A DNA stretch of 64,000 nt from Gudongella sp034006985 (GTDB lineage: Bacteria; Bacillota; Clostridia; Tissierellales; Tissierellaceae): positions 248,001-312,000 of the forward strand of contig JAVERT010000001.1 in NCBI GenBank assembly GCA_034006985.1. The letters run 5' to 3'. Below, piece by piece: positions 44,527-52,693 of the stretch. Numbering within the stretch: position 1 is the first letter of the stretch; each line of letters begins with the position of its first letter. The notes under the pieces are model-generated. The model ran no database searches. It was not told the DNA's origin and saw only the letters and a program-made list of their open reading frames with translations. A program made the translations under genes and the position numbers.

Positions 44527-45354
44527 TTAATTTGCAAATTCTTTTGCAAATTTTTCGCTTACTATTGACATATTATCTATTGCATTAGTCGGACATTTTT
44601 CAACGCATATTAAGCAATCTATACATTTATCATAATTTATTCTCGCTAAATTGTTTTCAAAAGTAAAAGCATCAACAGGACAATTTTTAACACATATTTG
44701 ACACCCAATGCACCCAGTTGAACAATACCCTCTAACATCTTTACCTTTATCTTGGCTCATACACTTAACAACAGCCGTTGAATCATATGGAATCAGTTCA
44801 ATTATATTCTTTGGACATGCTAGAACACAAGCATTACAAGCAGTGCAATTTTCTTTATTAACAACCGCTATTCCATCTATCATCCTGATTGCATTAAATT
44901 TACATACATCAAAACAAGTTCCACAACCAAGACAACCATAGGTACATTCTTTCTGGCCACCTGCTAATGTTGACTGTATCCTACAGTCTGCAATACCTTG
45001 ATATATGTATTTATCTTTAGCCTTGTCGCAGTCTCCTTGACATTTAACAACAGCTACCTTTTTATCAAATGTTCCTGCATTTACTCCCATTACATTTGCT
45101 ACATTTGCAGCTACTTTTGCTCCTCCTATTGTACATGCAGTAGTAGGTGCTCTACCTTCAACAATTGCAGCTGCACATCCAGCACAACCAGGATAACCAC
45201 AAGCTCCACAATTTGCCCCTGGTAATACCCCAAGCACTTCTTCTACCTTAGGGTTTGTAGCAACCACAAATATCTTTGATGCTATAGACAATAGCACCCC
45301 AAAAAGAAGACCTAATCCTCCAAGCACAACAACAGGATTTATAATATTAGTCAT
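44527..45354 (-). CDS. rnfB: Rnf complex subunit B (ferredoxin-type iron-sulfur protein)
   Basis: Entry point for electrons from ferredoxin in the Rnf complex (ferredoxin:NAD oxidoreductase that pumps Na+ or H+). The 275-residue protein has one N-terminal membrane helix. The CGACGYPGCAGC four-iron domain follows, then several 4Fe-4S repeats (CLGCGTCFDVCKF, CTACNACVLACP, CIGCQICVKNCP, CIDCLICVEKCP). Last gene of rnfCDGEAB. Confidence 0.96.
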   Translation of the reverse strand: MTNIINPVVVLGGLGLLFGVLLSIASKIFVVATNPKVEEVLGVLPGANCGACGYPGCAGCAAAIVEGRAPTTACTIGGAKVAANVANVMGVNAGTFDKKVAVVKCQGDCDKAKDKYIYQGIADCRIQSTLAGGQKECTYGCLGCGTCFDVCKFNAIRMIDGIAVVNKENCTACNACVLACPKNIIELIPYDSTAVVKCMSQDKGKDVRGYCSTGCIGCQICVKNCPVDAFTFENNLARINYDKCIDCLICVEKCPTNAIDNMSIVSEKFAKEFAN

Positions 45355-45366
45355 TTATTCCACCTC

Positions 45367-45939
45367 CTACACAAGTCCAGCAAAGCCAGCAAAGGCAATG
45401 GACATTAATCCCGCAGCAATTAAAGTTATTGGAAATCCTACTAAAGCTTCAGGTATATCAGCTATATCCATTTTTTCTCTCAAAGACGCAATTAAAACTA
45501 ATGCTAAAAAGAAACCTAAAGATGCTCCGATTGCGCTTGTTGCTGTTTGTATTAAATTTAACTCTTGTTGAATATTTAATATTGCAACACCTAGAACAAT
45601 ACAGTTAGTTGTAATTAAAGGAAGATATACCCCCATTGCACTATATAAAGTTGGACTCATTTTTTTAAGTGCTAACTCAACAAATTGTACAAGTGATGCT
45701 ATTACTAATATAAAAACTATTGTTTGTAAGTATTGTAGTCCTAAAGTATCCAAAATCGTTTTTTGGATAGTATATGTTATTACTGATGCTAATGTTGTAA
45801 CAAAGGTTACTGCAATACCCATCCCTGTTGCTGTTTCCATTTTATTAGATACACCAAGGAAGGGACAAATTCCTAAAAATCTAGCAAACACATAGTTGTT
45901 AACCAGAATGGTAGATATCATTATACTAAATAAACTCAT
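45367..45939 (-). CDS. rnfA: Rnf complex subunit A
   Basis: Integral membrane subunit. The 190-residue protein has six hydrophobic helices and the typical NNYVFARFLGICPFLGVS and VYLPLITTNCIVLGVA, whose cysteines can hold a buried iron-sulfur centre with RnfE. Between rnfE and rnfB. Confidence 0.96.
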   Translation of the reverse strand: MSLFSIMISTILVNNYVFARFLGICPFLGVSNKMETATGMGIAVTFVTTLASVITYTIQKTILDTLGLQYLQTIVFILVIASLVQFVELALKKMSPTLYSAMGVYLPLITTNCIVLGVAILNIQQELNLIQTATSAIGASLGFFLALVLIASLREKMDIADIPEALVGFPITLIAAGLMSIAFAGFAGLV

Positions 45940-45955
45940 TTATACTCCCCTCCTC

Positions 45956-46555
45956 TTAATTAGCTGCTCTTTGTTTAATAAATTTGTTAAACAGTGCTAT
46001 TAATATTCCTAATAGTATAAACGCTCCTGGTGGAGCAACAAAAACTGCTGCTGGCTGAAAAGATTCTCCGAATAAACTTATCCCGTAAAAACTACCAGCT
46101 CCAAGTATTTCTCTAAGTGATCCTAATATTAATAAAGCAGCTGAGTAACCTAGACCCATAGCTAACCCATCCATTGCAGAATAGAACACTCCATTTTTAG
46201 ATGCAAATGATTCAGCTCTTGCTAAAATAAGGCAGTTTACAACTATTAGTGGTATAAATATACCTAGTGACAAATAAAGTGGTTGAGCATATGCTTTCAT
46301 AAACATTTCAACCATAGTAACAAAAGTTGCAATAACAACTATAAATATTGGTATCCTTATCTTTGAAGGAATAACTTTTCTCATAATGGAAATAACTATA
46401 TTTGACATTACTAATACTGAAACTACAGCTGCTCCCATTCCTATACTATTTTTGACAGAGTTGGTTATAGCAAGTACTGAACACATTCCTATCAATTGTA
46501 CAAATATAGGGTTTTCAAATATAATACCATTTTTAAAAATAGTAGATAATTTCAT
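45956..46555 (-). CDS. rnfE: Rnf complex subunit E
   Basis: Integral membrane subunit paralogous to RnfA in inverted topology. The 199-residue protein has FKNGIIFENPIFVQLIGMCSVLAITNSVKNSIGMG and LGIFIPLIVVNCLILARAE. Six helices. Between rnfG and rnfA with short gaps. Confidence 0.96.
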   Translation of the reverse strand: MKLSTIFKNGIIFENPIFVQLIGMCSVLAITNSVKNSIGMGAAVVSVLVMSNIVISIMRKVIPSKIRIPIFIVVIATFVTMVEMFMKAYAQPLYLSLGIFIPLIVVNCLILARAESFASKNGVFYSAMDGLAMGLGYSAALLILGSLREILGAGSFYGISLFGESFQPAAVFVAPPGAFILLGILIALFNKFIKQRAAN

Positions 46556-46571
46556 TTAACAGTACCTCCTT

Positions 46572-47150
46572 TTAATTCGATAAGTAGTTAACATATGCAT
46601 CAATTGCGTCATTAACTCCTTTTAATACAGCTTTTGTTGAAACTGTAGCTCCTGAAAGCAACAAAACTTCATCATCCGCTGATGGTTCTTTTACAGGGTT
46701 TAAACTTGCTAATGCATTTTTATCTACAAAAGAATCTCGGAATTCTAAATCATCCACAATTCTAGCTCCTAAACCTTTTGTTTCAGACATTACCAAAACT
46801 CTAAGTCCTGCGATTGTTCCATCTTTTTTAATTCCTATAAGAGTAGTTATATCTCCACCATATCCTCCTGTAAGAGTTTTTAGTGCATAACCTAACTCTT
46901 CATCATCTTTTACAGCTTTATATGCTTCAAATATAGATGGATTGGTCGTTTTTATTTGATCTAAAACTCCTGCTTCAACTTCTATAAAATCGTTAGCTTC
47001 TGGAAAAATTTCAAGTAGTGCACCGAAACTTTTTACCCTTTCCATCTCCGCAATTACTGGTGAGGTAACCCCATTTACTCCAGCAAGTACACCACCTGCT
47101 ATTGCAGTTACTAATAATAAAACTAATCCTAGTTTAATGGTCTCTTTCAT
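46572..47150 (-). CDS. rnfG: Rnf complex subunit G (covalent FMN)
   Basis: Periplasmic-side flavoprotein anchored by one N-terminal helix. The 192-residue protein has KGLGARI and the flavinylation motif LLLSGATVSTKAV, where the threonine of SGAT carries FMN attached by ApbE. No apbE is in the window. It starts directly after rnfD. Confidence 0.95.
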   Translation of the reverse strand: MKETIKLGLVLLLVTAIAGGVLAGVNGVTSPVIAEMERVKSFGALLEIFPEANDFIEVEAGVLDQIKTTNPSIFEAYKAVKDDEELGYALKTLTGGYGGDITTLIGIKKDGTIAGLRVLVMSETKGLGARIVDDLEFRDSFVDKNALASLNPVKEPSADDEVLLLSGATVSTKAVLKGVNDAIDAYVNYLSN

Positions 47151-48119
47151 CTACTTTACCTCCCCAAAGACTTTTGGTCCTGTAAATCTTTCAATTAATG
47201 GAGTGGCAACGTTCATAATTAAAATTGAATAGCTTACTCCTTCTGGCGAGCCACCCTTTACTCTTATCAGAGCAGTCAAAATACCGCATCCAATAGCAAA
47301 TATAATCTTACCCTTTGGTGTTACAGGTGAAGATGAAAAATCAGTTGCCATAAAGAAAGCACCAAGTATCAAGCCTCCGCCTAAGACATGGTATAAAACA
47401 TTAGCAGAATTTACTCCAAATATTAATAAAAGTGCAACTGTTGACGCTATGTATAGTACTGGCACTTTCCAATCAATAACTTCTCTTATTATTAAGTATA
47501 CTCCACCGATTAATAATAAAATCGCTGATGTTTCTCCTATTACTCCACCAATATCTCCAAATAACATTCTTTGTATTGCAGGTAAATTTGTACCTCCTGC
47601 TTTCATAATAGCAAGTGGCGTTGCAGCACTTATTCCATCTGGTGTTACATAATTAGTCATTATAGCTGGCCAAGATGCAACCATTGCAGCTCTTGCAGCT
47701 AAAGCAGGGTTCATAAAGTTTGAACCAATTCCTCCAAAGAATTCTTTGACTATTATAATAGCAAATCCCGCTCCAAATACAGCTACCCACCATGGTGTAC
47801 CAGCAGGTAAATTTAATGCAAGTAAAATACCTGTTACTACCGCACTTAAATCCATAATTCTAATTGGCTTCTTAAACATCTTTTGGATTGCAAATTCAAA
47901 GAAAACTGTTGCTAAAACGGTTACTAATAGCAATCTAACTGCATTAAATCCAAAGAAGTATATAGCGCCTATCATAGCAGGTACTAACGCTATGATTACA
48001 TCTATCATCATCCTCTTAACAGAATCATCTGACCTGATATGAGGCGATTGAGAAACAATTAGCATATCATCTAAAACGACAGAGTCGTTATTAACTGGAT
48101 CAATTACTTTTCCATCCAT
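47151..48119 (-). CDS. rnfD: Rnf complex subunit D (membrane, covalent FMN)
   Basis: Polytopic membrane subunit related to NqrB. The 322-residue protein has SPHIRSDDSVKRMMIDVIIALVPA, FGGIGSNFMNPALAARA and ISAATPLAIMK. The threonine of SAATP occupies the FMN-attachment position (SGATP in many relatives). PEGVSYSILIMN and a membrane C-terminus follow. Between rnfC and rnfG. Confidence 0.95.
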   Translation of the reverse strand: MDGKVIDPVNNDSVVLDDMLIVSQSPHIRSDDSVKRMMIDVIIALVPAMIGAIYFFGFNAVRLLLVTVLATVFFEFAIQKMFKKPIRIMDLSAVVTGILLALNLPAGTPWWVAVFGAGFAIIIVKEFFGGIGSNFMNPALAARAAMVASWPAIMTNYVTPDGISAATPLAIMKAGGTNLPAIQRMLFGDIGGVIGETSAILLLIGGVYLIIREVIDWKVPVLYIASTVALLLIFGVNSANVLYHVLGGGLILGAFFMATDFSSSPVTPKGKIIFAIGCGILTALIRVKGGSPEGVSYSILIMNVATPLIERFTGPKVFGEVK

Positions 48120-48135
48120 TCAACATCCTCCTAAC

Positions 48136-49461
48136 TTATGATTTTTTTCTCTTAGCAAGTATTTCTTTTTTGATATTTTTAATTGACTCTGCAAGTGGTC
48201 TCTTAGCAGGACAAACATATGAACATGCTCCACATTCTACGCATGCCATTGCATTGAAACTATCTGCTTTTTCATAATTATTCTTTAATGCATAAGCACT
48301 TATAAATATTGGTTGTAATCCAGAAGGGCATGCTTCTATACATTTACCACACTTTATGCAAGGTAAAACTGGTTCTTCTACAGTTTCCTCTTCGGTTAAA
48401 ACTAATATCCCACCTGTACCTTTAATAAGAGGTGCGCCAATATAAAATTGTGTTATTCCCATCATAGGTCCACCACAAATAATTTTCCCAGGTTTACCCT
48501 GAAATCCACCACATTGTTCTATTAGTTCGGAAAGTGGAGTTCCTACTCTAGCCATAATATTTTTTGGCTCTTTTATACCTTTTCCGGTTACTGTAACTAC
48601 TCTTTCATACAGAGGTTTTCCTAATAAAATCGCGTCCGCAATAGCTTTTGAAGTTGCAACATTCGATACTACACATCCTACTTCCATAGGTAGCGCTCCA
48701 GTACCTAAGCTTCTCCCTGTAACTGCATAGATTATGCTCTTCTCTCCGCCTTGAGGGTACTTAGTTTTAAGTGCAACTACTTCAATCCCATCTTCAGGTT
48801 TTATTACACTTTTCAATGCTTCAATTGCATCCATTTTATTATTTTCTACAGCAATAACTCCGTTTTCTACATTCAATGCTTTTTTTATTGCTTTAAGCCC
48901 AAATACAACTGCCTCGGGATACTCTAACATCAATCTGTGGTCACCAGTTAAGTACGGCTCACACTCAGCACCATTTAATATAACAGTGTCAATAGGTTTG
49001 TCTTCAGGTACTGAAAATTTAACGTGCGCTGGAAAACAAGCTCCACCTATTCCAGTTATTCCGTTTTCTTTAACAATTCCTATAATTTCTTTAGCAGTTA
49101 GCTGACTAAGATCATTAGTCTTTAATTGCTCATACATTTCTTCGCTATAATCGTTTTCAATTACAACGCATTTTGTCTTCATTCCTGATGGGGTGTACAT
49201 AGCTTTGATCTCTTTTACTGTACCAGCAATACTAGCATGAATTGATGACGATACAAAAGCACCAGATTCACCAATTTTTTGCCCAATTTTCACTTTATCA
49301 CCAACATTAACAAGAGCATCGCAAGGAGCTCCTATATGTTGATGAAGTGCTATGTAAGCAAATTGAGGCATTTTAGCTAATTCTATTGGCTTGTGTTCAG
49401 TAAAATGTTTATTCTCTGGTACATGCACTCCGCCTTTGAAAGTCAATTTACCTTGGTTCAT
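48136..49461 (-). CDS. rnfC: Rnf complex subunit C (NADH-binding, iron-sulfur)
   Basis: Peripheral subunit with NADH and FMN sites and two 4Fe-4S centres. The 441-residue protein has GGACFPAHVKF, LNGAECEPYLTGDHRLM, YPQGGEKSIIYAVTGR, CIKCGKCIEACPSGLQP and CVECGACSYVCPAKRP. GAGGTGG precedes the ATG. First gene of the operon, with an extended -10 promoter about 75 bases upstream. Confidence 0.96.
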   Translation of the reverse strand: MNQGKLTFKGGVHVPENKHFTEHKPIELAKMPQFAYIALHQHIGAPCDALVNVGDKVKIGQKIGESGAFVSSSIHASIAGTVKEIKAMYTPSGMKTKCVVIENDYSEEMYEQLKTNDLSQLTAKEIIGIVKENGITGIGGACFPAHVKFSVPEDKPIDTVILNGAECEPYLTGDHRLMLEYPEAVVFGLKAIKKALNVENGVIAVENNKMDAIEALKSVIKPEDGIEVVALKTKYPQGGEKSIIYAVTGRSLGTGALPMEVGCVVSNVATSKAIADAILLGKPLYERVVTVTGKGIKEPKNIMARVGTPLSELIEQCGGFQGKPGKIICGGPMMGITQFYIGAPLIKGTGGILVLTEEETVEEPVLPCIKCGKCIEACPSGLQPIFISAYALKNNYEKADSFNAMACVECGACSYVCPAKRPLAESIKNIKKEILAKRKKS

Positions 49462-49536
49462 TATTTTTCCACCTCTTCACTTGATATAATTTTAGCAATT
49501 TATGATAAATTTTTATCTTAAACCGCGCCTAAATAG

Positions 49537-49545
49537 ATTATAGCA
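49537..49545 (-). promoter_or_regulatory. Extended -10 promoter of the rnf operon
   Basis: TGCTATAAT on the minus strand (TATAAT 49542-49537), an extended -10. No strong -35 is seen 16-18 bases upstream. It lies between tRNA-Leu and rnfC. Confidence 0.55.
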
Positions 49546-49619
49546 CTAATTAAATTCAATGTACATAAATCTGGGTATATATAATGGAATTTATATTGAA
49601 ATTACTAATTATAATAATA

Positions 49620-49706
49620 TGGTGCGAATGATGGGACTTGAACCCATACGCTATAAATAGCACATGCCCCTCAAACATGCCTGTCTTCCAATTCCAGCAC
49701 ACTCGC
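49620..49706 (-). tRNA. tRNA-Leu (anticodon GAG)
   Basis: An 87-base class II tRNA with acceptor GCGAGTG / CATTCGC, discriminator A and encoded CCA. The anticodon arm CATGT-TTGAGGG-GCATG gives GAG, read CUU/CUC. A long variable arm and T-arm ATGGG-TTCAAGT-CCCAT are present. Isolated, upstream of rnfC. Confidence 0.95.
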
Positions 49707-49791
49707 ACAAAGTAATGAATAGAATAGTGTTAACAATTCTATAAAGTAGAATACTTACTCATTATATTATCTTTGGTGTAAATATTCAATA

Positions 49792-51441
49792 TTATTTTAT
49801 TGACATTTTAATGTAGCACTTTTCCAATCCATTATAAATATTATAATAATTAGGATCTAATGGTCCTTCTATAAAATCATCCACTAAAAGCGCTCCATTC
49901 TTAAAGTACAAACTTGCATAAGGGATATTTTCAACAAAGTTGTTTTGAAATTTATTCATTAGGTCTTTTTTTTGTTCTATATCCCACGAAATGTCCAAAT
50001 TATTCAATAACATGTCCATATCATCATCTTGGTAAAAAGAATAATTGCTCGTTCCAACCATATTGCTATCTAGCATGTAATTATATCTTGGTATTATAGA
50101 TTGCTGCCATCCCAAAAAAGCCATATCATAATCTCCTAATAGAAGCTCTTTTGGTAAATTTCCTAGTTCATCATATTCAACTATATCTTCAGATATATTC
50201 AAGACTATCCCAATATCTTTTAAATAAGATTTAATCATATTCACAGCTTTTATTTCTAAATTATTGTTTATGGTAACGAGCATCTTAAAGGTCAAGTCAT
50301 TTCCCGATAAATCTTCTCGTATACCATCATTATTGCTATCAATATAGCCTGATTTATCCAAAATTTCTAAAGCCTTATCTTTACTATATCCATATGTTAA
50401 TGCTTCTTCAGAGTATAAATATGATATGGGATTTACAGGTGTATCAATTTGCGTTGCATGTTTTAAATAAACTTTCTCAATAATAGATTGTCTATCTATT
50501 CCATATAAAATAGCTCTTTTCAATCCTTTAGAACCATCTATGCTAAATAATTCTTTTTCATGATTAAATGCTAAAGCTATATATTCATTTGAGACAAATT
50601 CATATATCGAAATCCTCTTATTTGATTCATATTTGTCCCAGTCTATCCCACTAGTTTTCGCAATATTTATTTTGCCTGTTTCAAAAGCAGTTAAAATTGA
50701 TTCTTCATCTTGAAATATTTTTCCTGATATATGAGATATTTCAGGTTCACCATTTCTATAGTCTTCATTCGCTTTAAGATATATCTCCTTAAATTTATTA
50801 TTTTCAACATATTTGTACGGTCCAGTTCCTATTGGAATAAAATCATCAATTTCTAATGCAGCATCTACTTTTGATTCTGGAATAATTGGGAATGTTAAAA
50901 TATCAAGAATATTTGCACAAGGTTCCTTAAAAGAAATAGTTAATCTATTTTCTGAAATTTGTTTTGCTGAAATTATCTGATTCGTTGAAAGAAGTCCTGC
51001 TTGATTAAGTTTTTTGTAATAGCTTTCATCTCCAGATTTTTTCATCATTTCAATTGTAAATATTACATCTTTCGAAGAAAATACTTGTCCATTATGAAAC
51101 TTAACACCTTCTTTTAGAGTTAAATCAATGCTTTTACCATCTTCGCCCATTGTATATGTGCTCGCAAGACATGGCATAGGTTCCAATTTCTCATCATACT
51201 CAAATAAACCCTCATAAATCAGCTTGCTAAAATAAAAATAGCTACTATTTTCTATATATAGTGGGTTCAATGAATTAAAACTAGTCAATGGCAAACTAAG
51301 CTCTGCGTTTTCATAAATAATATATTCAACACTCGGTGTTTTATTTGTTTCTCCCAAGGGATCATATCCCCCTTCACAACCTGTTATTACAACAGCTAGA
51401 ATTATTACTAACAAAAAATATAAAACTCTATTTTTTTTCAT
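49792..51441 (-). CDS. ABC transporter solute-binding lipoprotein, peptide/nickel type
   Basis: Extracellular binding protein of the SBP_bac_5 (DppA/OppA) family. The 549-residue protein has a lipoprotein signal (VLYFLLVIILAVVITGC). The family regions LTLKEGVKFHNGQVFSSKDVIFTIEMM, PIGTGPYKYVEN and LKRAILYGIDRQSIIEKVYL follow. No permease or ATPase genes adjoin, so it is an orphan and its substrate is open. It starts five bases after the transglycosylase gene. Confidence 0.9.
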   Translation of the reverse strand: MKKNRVLYFLLVIILAVVITGCEGGYDPLGETNKTPSVEYIIYENAELSLPLTSFNSLNPLYIENSSYFYFSKLIYEGLFEYDEKLEPMPCLASTYTMGEDGKSIDLTLKEGVKFHNGQVFSSKDVIFTIEMMKKSGDESYYKKLNQAGLLSTNQIISAKQISENRLTISFKEPCANILDILTFPIIPESKVDAALEIDDFIPIGTGPYKYVENNKFKEIYLKANEDYRNGEPEISHISGKIFQDEESILTAFETGKINIAKTSGIDWDKYESNKRISIYEFVSNEYIALAFNHEKELFSIDGSKGLKRAILYGIDRQSIIEKVYLKHATQIDTPVNPISYLYSEEALTYGYSKDKALEILDKSGYIDSNNDGIREDLSGNDLTFKMLVTINNNLEIKAVNMIKSYLKDIGIVLNISEDIVEYDELGNLPKELLLGDYDMAFLGWQQSIIPRYNYMLDSNMVGTSNYSFYQDDDMDMLLNNLDISWDIEQKKDLMNKFQNNFVENIPYASLYFKNGALLVDDFIEGPLDPNYYNIYNGLEKCYIKMSIK

Positions 51442-51446
51442 CCTAT

Positions 51447-52064
51447 TTACCTTAACTTCCTTACTATTTTTATAATTAATTCTCTACTCTTTAAACAGAC
51501 ATTATCAAATATATTCTCATTTTCTAAAAAATAAGGGTGCCAATAGATAATTTTATAGGCATTATAACTTTTTTCTACCTTAGAGATGTACTCTCGAGTT
51601 TCAATAAATGGTATATAACTTAAGCTTTTACCATCCTCACTGTAATTATTATCTTTAAGCCAAGCTTGGACATTGCCACTACCAGCATTATAAGCTGCTA
51701 ATGCAAGGTCAATACTCCCAAATTGTTTTATCAGCTTACTTAAATACCATGTTCCAATCCTAATATTAGTTTCTGGATCATATAGTAAATCCATATTATA
51801 TTTCTCTATATTAAGAGACTCTGCTGCCCATTGTCCTGTTGAATCAGAAATTTGCATTAAACCCTTGGCATGTTTTTTTGATATCGCATTTTCATCAAAG
51901 CTACTTTCTCTTTTAATAACTGATAATACTAGAAATGGGTCTAATTCATATTCTTGTGAATATTTGTTTATTAAATCTTTATACATTAGTGGATATAACG
52001 AAGCTATTGATAAACTACAAATAATTGTTCCTATAACTAATAATACAAATATTTTATGCTTCAT
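51447..52064 (-). CDS. Membrane-anchored lytic transglycosylase (SLT family)
   Basis: Cleaves peptidoglycan glycan strands with anhydro-muramyl products. The 205-residue protein has an N-terminal hydrophobic anchor (KIFVLLVIGTIICSLSIASLYPLMY). The SLT fold follows, with catalytic Glu in VIKRESSFDENAIS, KGLMQISDSTGQWAAE, IRIGTWYLSKLI and ALAAYNAGSGNVQAWL. It overlaps coaE by four bases. Confidence 0.93.
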   Translation of the reverse strand: MKHKIFVLLVIGTIICSLSIASLYPLMYKDLINKYSQEYELDPFLVLSVIKRESSFDENAISKKHAKGLMQISDSTGQWAAESLNIEKYNMDLLYDPETNIRIGTWYLSKLIKQFGSIDLALAAYNAGSGNVQAWLKDNNYSEDGKSLSYIPFIETREYISKVEKSYNAYKIIYWHPYFLENENIFDNVCLKSRELIIKIVRKLR

Positions 52065-52693
52065 ATCTGACCTTTTTCTAAGTTGAAAATATATTTACTG
52101 ATTTGTTCTATTAAAAAATCTTTTGTATACCTATTTTCAATTATTACATCAGCAATTTTTTTCTTCTCTTCAATATCCATCTGAGAATTAATTCTAAGAT
52201 TGGCATTATCTATGCTTATATTATCTCTATCTATTAATCTTTTTAATTGGGTTTTTCTATCAGAATAAACAAGCCAGATTTGGTCAAACTCAATCCCACT
52301 ATCCTTAATTAATTCCATATTTTCAAAAAGTAGCGGTATATCTATAAATATTATATCCCTATTATTTTTACACTTATTCTTAATTTGTTCTAATATTTCT
52401 TTAAATATATATGGATACAATATTTCTTCTAACCTTTTTCTTTTATCAGGATTATTAAAAACAATTTCAGATAGTTTTTCCCTATTTATATTTCTGTCAT
52501 TATCTAAAATATCATCACCGAAAAATTCTTTAACCTCATAATACGAAGCTTTATCAATTTCAACTACCTCTCTTGCAATAATATCTGCATCTATTACGAT
52601 ATAAGATTTATCTGTTAATATTTTTTTTACAGTACTCTTACCAGAAGCTATCCCACCTGTTATACCGATAAGTTTACATTTATTTTGTATCAT
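52061..52693 (-). CDS. coaE: Dephospho-CoA kinase
   Basis: Final step of coenzyme A synthesis, phosphorylating the ribose 3'-OH of dephospho-CoA. The 210-residue protein has P-loop GITGGIASGKSTV, the DADIIAREVV motif, and the IIFIDIPLLFE and WLVYSDRKTQLKRLIDRD lid elements. Start at the ATG at 52693, behind AAGGTG; it overlaps the 3' end of polA by 14 bases. polA-coaE-SLT is a common clostridial order. Confidence 0.95.
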   Translation of the reverse strand: MIQNKCKLIGITGGIASGKSTVKKILTDKSYIVIDADIIAREVVEIDKASYYEVKEFFGDDILDNDRNINREKLSEIVFNNPDKRKRLEEILYPYIFKEILEQIKNKCKNNRDIIFIDIPLLFENMELIKDSGIEFDQIWLVYSDRKTQLKRLIDRDNISIDNANLRINSQMDIEEKKKIADVIIENRYTKDFLIEQISKYIFNLEKGQI

